From the NCBI GenBank assembly GCA_040902895.1, contig JBBDWL010000056.1:62001-126000 (forward strand): DNA of 64,000 nt, given 5' to 3'. The position numbers and the translations under genes were made by a program. Positions 33,177-42,653 of the stretch are shown here, in pieces. Within the stretch, counting starts at the first letter, position 1. Every line of letters begins with the position of its first letter. The stretch comes from JALYRV01 sp040902895. Its GTDB lineage: Bacteria > Acidobacteriota > Vicinamibacteria > Vicinamibacterales > SCN-69-37. The notes beneath the pieces are model-generated. The model searched no databases. It had not been told where the DNA came from and worked only from the letters and a program-made list of their open reading frames with translations.

Positions 33177-34877
33177 CTACTCGAACAAGTCCGCGAACTT
33201 CCGCCGCTGCTCGAGGCTGCCGAGCATGATGAGCGAGGCATCTTTCGGCAGCAGCATCTCGCTGCTCAGCGAGGTGATGAGCTCGCCGCCACGGTCCATC
33301 GCCACCACGCTGAGTCCCGTATTCGACCCGATGCCGGAGTCGGCGAGCCGCCGCCCGCCGAGCGCGCGCGGCACGTCGATCGAAAACAGCTGCACGCCCT
33401 CACCGAGCACCACCAGCTCGTAGCCGCGCAGCAGCGACATGATGGACTCGACGCCGAGCGTCGCATAGCTCAGGACGAAATCGGCGCCCGCGCGATGAAT
33501 CGCCTCGACGTTCCGCTCGTGCGTAATACGGCTGACAATGCGCACGACAGGATTGAGCCGCCGGCAGTACACCGCCAGATAAATGTTCATCGCATCGTCA
33601 TTGGTGGTGAGCAGCACCGACGAGACGGCGTGGATGCCTGCCTGCTCGAGCAGTCGGCGGTCGGCGGCGTCGCCGGGGAACAGCATGACGCCCTCGTCGC
33701 GCATGGGCTCGAGCGCGAGCGGGCTGCGATCCACGGCATGCACCGTGGCGCCCTTGCGCCGGAGGGCGCGCGCGGCGGCGAAGCCGACTTTGCCGGCGCC
33801 GACGATCATGATCGGCGCGGGCGACGCCGTATGGCCGGACGTCAGCGCGTTGAGCGCGGCGATCTGCGGCTCGGTGCCGGCCAGCACGAGCACGCTGTCG
33901 GCCTCGATGACGGAGTGCGGAAACGCGGGCTTCAGCTTGCCTCGCTCCCACAGTCCGACAACGCTGACGCCGACCCGCTCGCGCAAGCGGGTATCGCGCA
34001 CCGTCTGGCCGGCGAGCGTGGAGTCGCGGGCCGGCAGCTCCGCAATCTGCAGGCCGCGATACGCGCCGATGATGTGCGCGTCGTTGTCGCCCGTGTCGAC
34101 GCGATTGGCGAGGTACTCACCGAGGCGGTGTTTGAGCGGCAGCACGGTGGTCGCGCCGCTCAGCTCCAGCACGTCGATCGCGTCTTCTTCTTCGGCGATC
34201 GCCACGATGGGCAGCGCCGGCGCGATCTCGCGCGCCGTGAGCGTGATGTTGGAGTTGGCGGTATCTTCGCAGTTGGCGAGCAGCAGCCGTGCGCGATCGG
34301 CGTTCACGGCACGATAGGTCGCGCTCGCGTCGTTGTCGCCAGACACCACCGAGATGCCTTCGCCAATCATGGCGGCGGCCTTCGTGGGATCCGGCTCGAT
34401 CACGTAGTACGGAACCTGTTCCGTGCGCAGCCGTTCGATCAGTCCTGCGGCAATCGCGTCATGCTCGATCAGGATGACGTGGCCCTCGACGTCCTCTGGT
34501 AGACGTCGTGGCGCCCGCAGCCGCACCCGTGCCTCGAGCCACGGCGCATAGAACAGGCTGATGAACATGAAGGGCAGCATCACGAGCAGCAGGAACACGC
34601 CGGACAGCAGCACGAGAATGCTGAACAAGCGCCCGATGTCGCTCGTGAATGTGATGTCGCCAAACCCGAGCGTCGTCATGACGACGAGAGTCCAGTAGAA
34701 GCCAGTGATCCACGAGTGCTGCTCGCCCTCGTAGCGGATCTTGATGATGTGAAACAGGACGGCGTACAGGGTGATGAGCGCGATGAGCAGCGCGAGGTAC
34801 TTGAGCAGCGCGCGCAGATTCGCGCGCGTTTCGCGATGGCCCAGCAGATAGGCGAGCTGGCTGCTCGAGAACTTCAT
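33177..34877 (-). CDS. Potassium channel with tandem RCK (TrkA) domains
   Basis: A 566-residue protein. Two membrane helices (about residues 22-46 and 82-108) flank the pore loop with filter TTLGFGD (68-74), so it is a two-helix channel forming tetramers. The cytoplasmic part has RCK-N 1 (about 130-245, VEGHVILIEHDAIAAGLIER), a TrkA-C-like domain (about 260-340), and RCK-N 2 (about 350-470, IMIVGAGKVGFAAARALRRK) followed by a second TrkA-C. The second nucleotide fold has the intact GxGxxG motif while the first is degenerate (IEHDAIA). This architecture indicates a ligand- or nucleotide-gated K+ channel. It is divergent from the AGCS symporter gene. Confidence 0.93.
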   Translation of the reverse strand: MKFSSSQLAYLLGHRETRANLRALLKYLALLIALITLYAVLFHIIKIRYEGEQHSWITGFYWTLVVMTTLGFGDITFTSDIGRLFSILVLLSGVFLLLVMLPFMFISLFYAPWLEARVRLRAPRRLPEDVEGHVILIEHDAIAAGLIERLRTEQVPYYVIEPDPTKAAAMIGEGISVVSGDNDASATYRAVNADRARLLLANCEDTANSNITLTAREIAPALPIVAIAEEEDAIDVLELSGATTVLPLKHRLGEYLANRVDTGDNDAHIIGAYRGLQIAELPARDSTLAGQTVRDTRLRERVGVSVVGLWERGKLKPAFPHSVIEADSVLVLAGTEPQIAALNALTSGHTASPAPIMIVGAGKVGFAAARALRRKGATVHAVDRSPLALEPMRDEGVMLFPGDAADRRLLEQAGIHAVSSVLLTTNDDAMNIYLAVYCRRLNPVVRIVSRITHERNVEAIHRAGADFVLSYATLGVESIMSLLRGYELVVLGEGVQLFSIDVPRALGGRRLADSGIGSNTGLSVVAMDRGGELITSLSSEMLLPKDASLIMLGSLEQRRKFADLFE

Positions 34878-34950
34878 AGAGACGGCAGGACATTATCCCC
34901 CGCCTTTATCCGGTCGCGGCCCAGCCACCTTGCGCTAGAATCGCGCCGAC

Positions 34951-36300
34951 ATGATTGAGACTCTCGCGTCATTCAACAGCTGGCTCAATGGCTATGTGTG
35001 GGGTGCGCCGCTGATCGTGCTGCTCATGGGCACGGGCCTGCTGCTCACCGTGCTCACGCGCGGCGTGCAGTTCCGGTATCTGCCGCTGGCCCTGACGGAA
35101 GTCCTCGGGAAGCTGCGCAAGGGCGGCGGCGGCGAAGGCAGCGTGCGGCCGTTCCAGGCCGTCGCCACGGCCCTCGCGTCTACCGTCGGCGTCGGCAACA
35201 TCGCCGGCGTGGCGACGGCCATCTCGATCGGCGGACCCGGCGCGCTCTTCTGGCTGTGGGTGTCGGGCATCCTCGGCATGTGCACCAAATACGCCGAGAT
35301 CGTCGTCGCCCTGCACTACCGCGAGCGCGACAGCGAAGGCACGATGCGCGGCGGCGCCATGTACATCCTCAAGAACGGCCTCGGCCTGCCGTGGCTCGGC
35401 GCGATCTTCGCGCTGCTGACGGCGCTGGCGGCATTCGGCATCGGCAACATGGTGCAGGCGAACTCCGTCGCCGACGTGCTGCGCGCGTCGTTCGCGATCC
35501 CGGTCCATGTCACCGGCGCCGGCCTCATGGTGCTCACGGCGATGGTCATTCTCGGCGGCATCAAGCGCATCGGCGCGGTCGCTGAGTACCTGGTGCCATT
35601 CATGGCGCTGCTGTACCTGGCGGGCGGACTCGTTGTCATGATTCGTTTCGCCGGCGCGATCCCTGAAGCCCTCGCGCTCGTGTTCAACAGCGCGTTCAGC
35701 GGCGCGGCGGCCACCGGCGGTTTCGCCGGCAGCACCGTGGCGATGGCGCTGCGGTATGGCATCGCGCGCGGCCTGTTCTCGAATGAGGCCGGCCTCGGCA
35801 GCGCCCCGATTGTGCACGCCGCGGCGACGACCGATCATCCGGTGCGCCAGGGGTTGTACGGCATCTTCGAGGTCTTCGTCGACACGGTTCTCATCTGTAC
35901 GACGTCGGGCATGGTCATTCTGCTCACCGGCGCATGGTCGTCGGGCGCGACGGGTGCGGCCCTCTCGGCCGAGGCATTTTCAATCGGGCTGCCCGGCACC
36001 TGGGGCAACCTCGTGGTCACGGCGGGGCTCGTGCTGTTCGCGTTCTCCACACTCATCGGCTGGAGCTATTACGGCGAAACCGGCATCGTCTATCTATTTG
36101 GCGCGAAAGCGGCCGTGCCCTATCGCGTCGCGTGGCTCGTGTTCATTTACCTGGGATCGATCGGCTCGCTGCGGCTGATATGGGACATCGCCGATACGCT
36201 CAACGGCCTGATGGCGATTCCCAACCTGATCGCGGTGCTTGCCTCGATTCCCCTGCTGTTGAGGCTGCAGCGCGACTTCTTCGCGCGCCGAGCGGCATAG
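34951..36300 (+). CDS. Sodium:alanine symporter family protein (AGCS)
   Basis: A 449-residue integral membrane transporter with about 11 helices. Family signature: PFQAVATALASTVGVGNIAG followed by VATAISIGGPGALFWLW; also GLFSNEAGLGSAPIVHAAA and GWSYYGETGIVYLFG, which contain substrate and sodium site residues. It imports alanine or glycine with sodium. A possible -10 box TAGAAT at 34936-34941 lies 9 bases before the ATG and would give an almost leaderless message. Confidence 0.94.
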   Translation: MIETLASFNSWLNGYVWGAPLIVLLMGTGLLLTVLTRGVQFRYLPLALTEVLGKLRKGGGGEGSVRPFQAVATALASTVGVGNIAGVATAISIGGPGALFWLWVSGILGMCTKYAEIVVALHYRERDSEGTMRGGAMYILKNGLGLPWLGAIFALLTALAAFGIGNMVQANSVADVLRASFAIPVHVTGAGLMVLTAMVILGGIKRIGAVAEYLVPFMALLYLAGGLVVMIRFAGAIPEALALVFNSAFSGAAATGGFAGSTVAMALRYGIARGLFSNEAGLGSAPIVHAAATTDHPVRQGLYGIFEVFVDTVLICTTSGMVILLTGAWSSGATGAALSAEAFSIGLPGTWGNLVVTAGLVLFAFSTLIGWSYYGETGIVYLFGAKAAVPYRVAWLVFIYLGSIGSLRLIWDIADTLNGLMAIPNLIAVLASIPLLLRLQRDFFARRAA

Positions 36301-36315
36301 CGCCGCGCAAGCTCG

Positions 36316-36813
36316 ATGGACTGGATCGCCGGCCTCGCCGGGCCGATGGGCATCGATGCCCGCACCTGGTGGACGGCGGTCGGTTCTGCATTGGCGATCG
36401 GGCTCCTGCTGGGTGCTATCCCAGTGGGCGCAACCGAAGCCATCGCGCTTGCCGCCGGTGCGCTCCCCAATCCCCTGCGCGGCGGCGTCATCGTCGCGCT
36501 CACGGCCGGACACGTGGCGGGGAAAGTGCTCTGGTACTGGTTCGGCACGCTTGGATCACGCGTCAGGCAGCCGCGGTTACGCACGTGGATCGAGCGCGCG
36601 CAGGCGGTGGCGGACCGTCATCCCAAGGTCGGCCTTGGCGTGACGACGATGAGCGCCGTGGCATCGGTACCGCCATTTCACCTGATTGCCGTGGCAGCCG
36701 GGATCGTACGCACGCCGCCAGCGGCCTTCTTCGCGGTGGCGTTTGCCGGACGACTCGTGAGGTTCAGCGCGCTCGCCGCGTTTCCATCGTTGTTGCGGTA
36801 TCTGTACACATGA
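36316..36813 (+). CDS. Small DedA/YqaA-like membrane protein
   Basis: A 165-residue protein with three or four hydrophobic helices and the VTT-type signature region: VGATEAIALAAGALPNP, GHVAGKVLWYWFGTLG and the final SAVASVPPFHLIAVAAG with AFAGRLVRF. This is a short member of the DedA/SNARE-associated superfamily, which handles lipid scrambling or membrane homeostasis; the assignment to a subfamily is uncertain. It starts 15 bases after the AGCS gene and may be co-transcribed with it. Confidence 0.7.
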   Translation: MDWIAGLAGPMGIDARTWWTAVGSALAIGLLLGAIPVGATEAIALAAGALPNPLRGGVIVALTAGHVAGKVLWYWFGTLGSRVRQPRLRTWIERAQAVADRHPKVGLGVTTMSAVASVPPFHLIAVAAGIVRTPPAAFFAVAFAGRLVRFSALAAFPSLLRYLYT

Positions 36814-36857
36814 CTAGCGCCAGCAACGGCACGCGACGTCCCGTGAAGCCAGCCACC

Positions 36858-39542
36858 CTATTCGCTTCGGAGTGCCGCACTCGGATCAAGGCGTGACGCC
36901 CGCCAGGCCGGCACGGTGCCGGCGACGACGGCCACGCCGAGCATCGTGCCCGCTGCCACGATGTAGCTGACTGGATCGACGCCCGAGGTCCGGTACAATA
37001 GCGGCCGCACCCAGTTGCCGAAGGCTGCCGCGATGAACAAGCCCGGAATGACTCCGGCGAGCACCGCGCGCACACTCCCGCCGATCACCAGCGTCATGAT
37101 CGACCGCCGATCGGCGCCGAGCGCAACCCTGATTGCCCAGTCCTGTCGCCGTTGCGCGATGTCGTGCGCTACTGCGCCGTAGAGACCGACGCCGGCGACG
37201 AGCAGCGCGAGCAAGGCGAATCCGCCGAGGACAGTCGCACCCATCCGCCACGAAGACCGCTGGCTCGCAACGATGGCCGCCAGCCTCTGCGACACCAGAT
37301 ACGAGCCGGCCGGCATCACGCGCTGCAGCGCGAGACGCGTCTCCTCGGCAACGCGATCGGAATCGTCGCGAAGCTTCACGATCAGGCCGTTCCCGAACGC
37401 ACGCGGATATTGATCAATCGGGACGTAATAGTGCAGCCGAGGACCATCCGCAAGCGTGCTCTGGACCATGTCTTCGGCGACGCCCACGACCCGGCGGCAC
37501 GGGCTGTCTTTCGAGCGCATGTAAAAACACTGACCGATCGCGTCACGGCCAGGCCATAACGTCTGTGCCATGTCTTCGCTGATCACTGCCACCTCTGGCG
37601 AACCGGCACGGTCTTCAGCAGTGAGCCGCCTGCCCCTCAGGATCCTCGTGCCCATCGTTCGGAAGTAATCCTCGGTCGTCGCTTGAAACGTGAACGGACC
37701 GAGCGCGTTGGCGTCTTGCAGGCCGGGCACGAACACGTCCGTCGACGAAGTGCTGACGAACGGCGCGCTGCTCATCCATGCCACCGACTCCACGCTGGGC
37801 AAGGGCCCGGCTGCGCGAAGCAGTTCTTGTCTGAGAACGCGCTGCTTCGTTGCGTCGAACCGGCCGGGAGGAATAACGCGATTCATCAAGACCACGCGGG
37901 CCGGGTCGTAGCCGAGCGGCGAGACGTTGACGGCGATCAGACTGCGGACGAAAAGTCCGGCGCCCACGAGCAGCACGATGGAGAGCATCGCCTGTGCCGC
38001 GAGCAGCGTCGCCCGCAACCTGCGGCCCTCGGATGTGCCGCCGCGCGCGCCGCCGGCAAGGGCGCCCGCGAGATCGCGCCGGCGAAGCACCATCGCGCTC
38101 ATCAAGCCGATGACGCACGTCGCGATGAGGGCAAGTACGCCGGTGGCGATGAGCGTGCGAGCGTCGCTGAACACCGATAACTCCGCGATCTGCAGCGAGC
38201 GAAGAATCGGTGCGAGCGCAGACCTGAGCACCTGGGCGACGACAAGCGACACGCCCCCGGCAATCACCGCGAGCACGGCAGCCTCCGCCAGCGCCGCCAT
38301 CAACAAGCGCGTACCGCTGATGCCGAGGGCGCGCTTGAGCCTCACGTCCCGGCGGCGGCCATGCGCGCGAATCAACGACAGACCCGCGACGTTGGCGCAG
38401 CCGATCAAGAGAACGATCACCGCAATGGCCAGGAGCCAGAGCGACGTGCGGGCGTTGGGGCCCGCGGCCGGTCCGCCGCCTGTGCGGACGGCGGAGAGAA
38501 TCACACGCGGGTCGGCCGTCGCGAGGTCCGGGAGCGAGCGGTTATCGTCGACGATTCGCGGCCACGTCGCGCGAAACATGCGCGTCGCGTCTGCGGTCGC
38601 GGTCCGGATGTTGACGCCAGGCGCGCGCCTTACCAGCACATGGACCCAGCCCCATTTGTAGGCCGAGAAATAGGTGCGCGAGTCGTCGGTGCCGGTGCTG
38701 GCGGCATAGGTCGTGATCGGCACGAAGGCCGCCGGCGGAACGCCGTCGTTCAGACCATCGAAGCCCTCTGGCGCGACGCCGATGATCGTGGCGCGGATAT
38801 CGCCGATCCGCAGCACATCGCCGATCACCTCGCGGCCGCCGAATGCGGATCGCCAGAAACGATGCCCGAGCACCGCGACGTCGGCGCCGCGCGGAATGAC
38901 GTCTTCGACAGCCGTGAAGAATCGTCCACGCACGGGCGCTGCCTCGAAGAAATCGAAGTAGGAGGCGCTGACCGCGGCAATCCGGCGTTGCTGCGCGTGC
39001 GTCCCCTCGCCGATCGGCACGCTGCGATCCGCGAACACGGCGATGCCGGAGAACGACGCCGTGTCGCGCTGGAGATCGAGGAAGCGCGGGAACTGCGTCG
39101 ACGACGAGATGGCCTGGCGGCCACGATTCTGCCACTGCCAGTACACGCGGTGGACCGCCGACGGATCGCGGAGATAGGCCAGCGGTTTGAAAATCACGCC
39201 ATCGGCGATGCCGAACATCGTCAGGTTCGCGCCGGCCACGAGCGCGAGAGTCGTGATGGCTGTCAGGGTGAACGCCGGCGCGCGGCGAAGACCGCGGACC
39301 GCAAATCGCAGCTCCTGGACGGCTGCACCCAGTGCGGCGGCGACGTTCAGGCGTCGATCCTCTGACGACTGATGGGCGCGCTGCATCATCGCGGCGTGGC
39401 GCCGCCGGTTGCCGTAACGCCGCGCGGCTTCGGCGCGTGCGGACGGTTTATCCCATCCATCGGCCATGAGCGCCTCGGTCAGCTCCCGAAGATGAAAATC
39501 GATCTCGGCGTCGATGTCGCGGTTGTCGGGCGCGCCGCTCAT
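36858..39542 (-). CDS. ABC transporter permease, acidobacterial duplicated (ADOP) type
   Basis: An 894-residue membrane protein with the same plan as the permease at 5642. An N-terminal helical domain (RDIDAEIDFHLRELTEALMA; ARRYGNRRRHAAMM) precedes the first membrane helix at about residue 90-112 (FTLTAITTLALVAGANLTMF). Two MacB core domains and two FtsX domains follow; the end is TVPAWRASRLDPSAALRSE. Its start overlaps the PadR gene upstream (ATGA at 39539-39542). The substrate is unknown; no ATPase nearby. Sequence differs enough from the first copy to exclude recent duplication. Confidence 0.9.
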   Translation of the reverse strand: MSGAPDNRDIDAEIDFHLRELTEALMADGWDKPSARAEAARRYGNRRRHAAMMQRAHQSSEDRRLNVAAALGAAVQELRFAVRGLRRAPAFTLTAITTLALVAGANLTMFGIADGVIFKPLAYLRDPSAVHRVYWQWQNRGRQAISSSTQFPRFLDLQRDTASFSGIAVFADRSVPIGEGTHAQQRRIAAVSASYFDFFEAAPVRGRFFTAVEDVIPRGADVAVLGHRFWRSAFGGREVIGDVLRIGDIRATIIGVAPEGFDGLNDGVPPAAFVPITTYAASTGTDDSRTYFSAYKWGWVHVLVRRAPGVNIRTATADATRMFRATWPRIVDDNRSLPDLATADPRVILSAVRTGGGPAAGPNARTSLWLLAIAVIVLLIGCANVAGLSLIRAHGRRRDVRLKRALGISGTRLLMAALAEAAVLAVIAGGVSLVVAQVLRSALAPILRSLQIAELSVFSDARTLIATGVLALIATCVIGLMSAMVLRRRDLAGALAGGARGGTSEGRRLRATLLAAQAMLSIVLLVGAGLFVRSLIAVNVSPLGYDPARVVLMNRVIPPGRFDATKQRVLRQELLRAAGPLPSVESVAWMSSAPFVSTSSTDVFVPGLQDANALGPFTFQATTEDYFRTMGTRILRGRRLTAEDRAGSPEVAVISEDMAQTLWPGRDAIGQCFYMRSKDSPCRRVVGVAEDMVQSTLADGPRLHYYVPIDQYPRAFGNGLIVKLRDDSDRVAEETRLALQRVMPAGSYLVSQRLAAIVASQRSSWRMGATVLGGFALLALLVAGVGLYGAVAHDIAQRRQDWAIRVALGADRRSIMTLVIGGSVRAVLAGVIPGLFIAAAFGNWVRPLLYRTSGVDPVSYIVAAGTMLGVAVVAGTVPAWRASRLDPSAALRSE

Positions 39543-39862
39543 GCTTCACCTGTCGTAAAGATTCGACCAACGGCGCGGGAGAAAGAGGCCCACTCGCGCG
39601 CGCCGAGCTTGAGCTGGCGCCGGCCCTCGGCCGACAGCCTGTAGTAGCGGGCCCGGCGGCCTTTCGGCGAGATCTTCCACTCGCCGGTGAGCCAGCCGCG
39701 GGCCTCCATCCGATGGAGCGACGTGTAGAGCGCTCCGTCTTCGATGTCGAGCGCGCCGCCGCTCGCGGCTCGGATCCACGCGACCACGTCGTAGCCATGC
39801 AGCGGTCCCTGCATGAGAGCCCTGAGGATCAGGACGTCGAGCGTTCCCTGCATGAAGTTCAC
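39539..39862 (-). CDS. PadR-family transcriptional regulator
   Basis: A 107-residue winged-helix regulator: GTLDVLILRALMQGPLHGYD, IEDGALYTSLHRMEARGWLT and ARYYRLSAEGRRQL, then a short dimerisation helix. Paired by ATGA overlap with the ADOP permease it precedes, as in the 5.3-kb unit. A palindromic operator lies 12 bases upstream of its start. Confidence 0.92.
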   Translation of the reverse strand: MNFMQGTLDVLILRALMQGPLHGYDVVAWIRAASGGALDIEDGALYTSLHRMEARGWLTGEWKISPKGRRARYYRLSAEGRRQLKLGAREWASFSRAVGRIFTTGEA

Positions 39863-39874
39863 GCGGCCTCCTTA

Positions 39875-39891
39875 CCCTGAAATATTCAGGG
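39875..39891. promoter_or_regulatory. Palindromic operator before the PadR gene
   Basis: CCCTGAA-ATA-TTCAGGG is a perfect 7-base inverted repeat just upstream of the PadR start and within the region divergent to the kinase gene. It probably binds the PadR dimer. Confidence 0.6.
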
Positions 39892-39974
39892 CAATCGATT
39901 CGACGAGACATCGGGGCCAAAGGTTGGCGGTCGCCGCCGGGCCGCAGCGAAGGTGATACCCTCTCGCTTCCAGA

Positions 39975-42602
39975 GTGGAGATCGGCTCGAGGCTCGGCCA
40001 CTACACGATCCTGCGCCAGCTCGGACGCGGCGGCATGGGCGAGGTGTTTCTCGCCGAGGACACGAGCCTCGGGCGCCAGGTCGCGCTGAAAGTCGTGCGG
40101 CCGGACGTGGCGGCGGATCCGGTCCGGCGCGCCCGGTTCGAAGCGGAAGCCCGCACCGTCGCCGCCCTCAACCATCCCAACATCGTCACCGTCCACTCGA
40201 TCGAACGCGCCGGCGAGGTGCACTTCATCACGATGGAGTACGTGCCGGGCCGGCCACTGTCGGCGGAGATTCCGAACCGTGCGGGCCTGCCGGTGAAGCG
40301 CTTTCTCGATCTCGCGCTGCCGCTCGTCGAGGCGGTTGCCGCGGCGCACGAGCACGGCGTCACACACCGCGATCTCAAACCCGACAACGTCATGGTGTCA
40401 GGCGATGGCCGGGTCACGGTGCTCGATTTCGGCCTCGCCAAATTGAAACCGGCGCTGGACGAGACCGCCGAGACACGGCTCTCGTCGCGCGAGGGGATCA
40501 CCACCGAGGGCCAGATTCTCGGCACCGTCGCGTACATGTCGCCGGAACAGGCCGAGGGCAAGCCGCTCGATCAACGGTCTGACATCTTTTCGCTCGGCGT
40601 CATGCTCTTCGAGATGGCGACCGGACGGCAGCCCTTCTCGGGCGACAGCACCGCATCCATCGTGTCGTCGATCCTTCGCGACGATCCGGACCCGGCCAGC
40701 CGCCTGAATCCATCGCTGCCACCGCCGATCGCACGCGCCATTCACCGATGCCTCGAGAAGCAGCCGTCACGCCGATATCAGAGCGCGTTGGACCTGCGCA
40801 ACGATCTGGCGGAAGTGAAACAGGACTTGGAGTCAGGCGCCCAGCCCGCCAGCGTTCCGCCGCGCGCGCGGGGGCGATGGATGTACGTCGCGGGACTCGC
40901 GGCTGCCGCGATAATCGCGACGGCCGTGGTGCTGGTGAGGACGCCAGGCGAGGACGCCGACCCCGATGCCGGGGCGTTCGACGAGGCGACGTTCACGCAC
41001 CTGACCCACGGCGCCGGCCAGGAATTGTTTCCCAGTCTCTCGCCCGACGGCCGCACGCTCGTCTACGCCAGCGGCGCCGCCGGCAACATGGATATCTATT
41101 CTCAGCGCGTCGGCGGGCAGAATGCCGTGAACCTGACTGAAGCTTCCGCCGCCGATGAATCCCATCCCGCGTTCTCACCTGACGGCGAGCGCATCGCTTT
41201 TCGATCGGAGCGCGACGGCGGCGGATTGTTCATCATGGGCGCCACCGGTGAAGGCGTGCGCCGGGTCACGCGCGCCGGATACCACCCCGCCTGGTCGCCC
41301 AACGGCCAACAGCTGCTGTACGTCACGGCCAGTGAACCGCAGCGCGGGATCGGCCGGAGCGAGATGTGGGTAGTGCCGGTGGCGGGCGGCCAACCCCGGC
41401 TCGTGAGCGAAGACGCCGTGCAGCCGGCGTGGTCCCCCAACGGCCGTCGCATCGTGTATTGGGCTCGAACCGGGAGCGCCGGGACGGGTGACATCTGGAC
41501 CATCCCTGCCGGCGGCGGCGCGCCGGTGGCGGTGACGAGCGAGCCGTCGATCGACTGGAACCCGGTGTGGGCGCCCGACGGACGCCATGTGTATTTCGCA
41601 AGCAACCGCGGCGGCAGCATGAATCTCTGGCGCGTTACCGTCGATGAAACGTCCGGTGCCGTGCTCGGCCGCGCCGTGCCGGTCACGACCGGCGGCGGCG
41701 CAGCGAACGAGCACATCACGATCGCGAAAGACGGCCGCCGCATCGCCTATGTGGCGCGCGTCGAAAGCATGAACGTGCAGAGGATCGCGTTCGATCCGTC
41801 GGACGAGAGCATCCGCGGCATTCCGGAGTGGATCACGCGCGGGTCGCGCACGGTGGCGCAGCCTGACCCTTCGCCCGACGGCCGCATGCTGGCGTTCACG
41901 ACCACAGGCCGACAGGAAGACATCTTCGTGGCCTCGGCCGCCGGCGTTGTGATGCAGCAGTTGACGGATGATCCCTTCGAAGACCGGGCCGCGCGGTGGT
42001 CGCCCGATGGCGGGCGCATCGCGTTCTATTCCAACAGGACCGGCAAGTACGAGATCTGGACCATCGGCCGCGACGGCGGCGGTTTGCAGCAGCTGACGCG
42101 AAGCCCGGGCGCCCACTACCCGGTGTGGTCCCCCGACGGCGGCCGCATGGCGTACTCGACGCATGCGCCAAACGGCGCGTTCATCTTCGAGACAGGCAAA
42201 CCCTGGAACGAGCAGCAGCCGCAGCCGCTGCCCGCGATGCCCGACAAAACGCAGACGTTCGAGATCTGGTCCTGGTCACCCGATGGCCGCACGCTCGCCG
42301 GGCAGAAACACCTGCCCGACCTGTCGCACGCCGGCATCGCGGTCCACACGATCGGCACGCAACAGATTCAGTGGCTCACCGATTTCGGCGAATGGCCCGT
42401 GTGGCTGGCCGACAGCCGCCGGCTGCTTTTCTCGCATCGCGGGGTGCTGCACCTGATAGACAGCGTGACAGGCAAACACAAAGAACTGATGTCGCTGCCG
42501 CAGAGCAGCCTGGGCAGCGTCGGCCTCTCCACGGATAACCGCGCGATCTACTTCACGTTGCGATCGGCGGAATCCGACATCTGGATGATGACGCTCAAGT
42601 AA
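39975..42602 (+). CDS. Serine/threonine protein kinase with C-terminal TolB-like propeller
   Basis: An 875-residue protein from GTG 39975. The kinase domain (10-270) has glycine loop LGRGGMGEVFLAE, Lys39 in VALKVVRPD, HRDLKPDN and DFGLAK, and the APE-equivalent YMSPEQAEG. A single membrane helix is at about residues 297-318 (YVAGLAAAAIIATAVVLV). The extracytoplasmic part is a series of PD40/WD40-like blades with repeated SPDGxRIAF-type motifs (LSPDGRTLVYAS; FSPDGERIAFRS; WSPNGRRIVYWA; WSPDGGRIAFYS; WSPDGGRMAYST). It senses external ligands and phosphorylates cytoplasmic proteins. Architecture typical for Acidobacteriota. Divergent from the PadR-ADOP unit with a shared 112-base region. Confidence 0.93.
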   Translation: MEIGSRLGHYTILRQLGRGGMGEVFLAEDTSLGRQVALKVVRPDVAADPVRRARFEAEARTVAALNHPNIVTVHSIERAGEVHFITMEYVPGRPLSAEIPNRAGLPVKRFLDLALPLVEAVAAAHEHGVTHRDLKPDNVMVSGDGRVTVLDFGLAKLKPALDETAETRLSSREGITTEGQILGTVAYMSPEQAEGKPLDQRSDIFSLGVMLFEMATGRQPFSGDSTASIVSSILRDDPDPASRLNPSLPPPIARAIHRCLEKQPSRRYQSALDLRNDLAEVKQDLESGAQPASVPPRARGRWMYVAGLAAAAIIATAVVLVRTPGEDADPDAGAFDEATFTHLTHGAGQELFPSLSPDGRTLVYASGAAGNMDIYSQRVGGQNAVNLTEASAADESHPAFSPDGERIAFRSERDGGGLFIMGATGEGVRRVTRAGYHPAWSPNGQQLLYVTASEPQRGIGRSEMWVVPVAGGQPRLVSEDAVQPAWSPNGRRIVYWARTGSAGTGDIWTIPAGGGAPVAVTSEPSIDWNPVWAPDGRHVYFASNRGGSMNLWRVTVDETSGAVLGRAVPVTTGGGAANEHITIAKDGRRIAYVARVESMNVQRIAFDPSDESIRGIPEWITRGSRTVAQPDPSPDGRMLAFTTTGRQEDIFVASAAGVVMQQLTDDPFEDRAARWSPDGGRIAFYSNRTGKYEIWTIGRDGGGLQQLTRSPGAHYPVWSPDGGRMAYSTHAPNGAFIFETGKPWNEQQPQPLPAMPDKTQTFEIWSWSPDGRTLAGQKHLPDLSHAGIAVHTIGTQQIQWLTDFGEWPVWLADSRRLLFSHRGVLHLIDSVTGKHKELMSLPQSSLGSVGLSTDNRAIYFTLRSAESDIWMMTLK

Positions 42603-42653
42603 CCACCGCTGAGCTTGCCGGTTGGAGTGTGAGTTGCACGAGCCCAATGCCTG

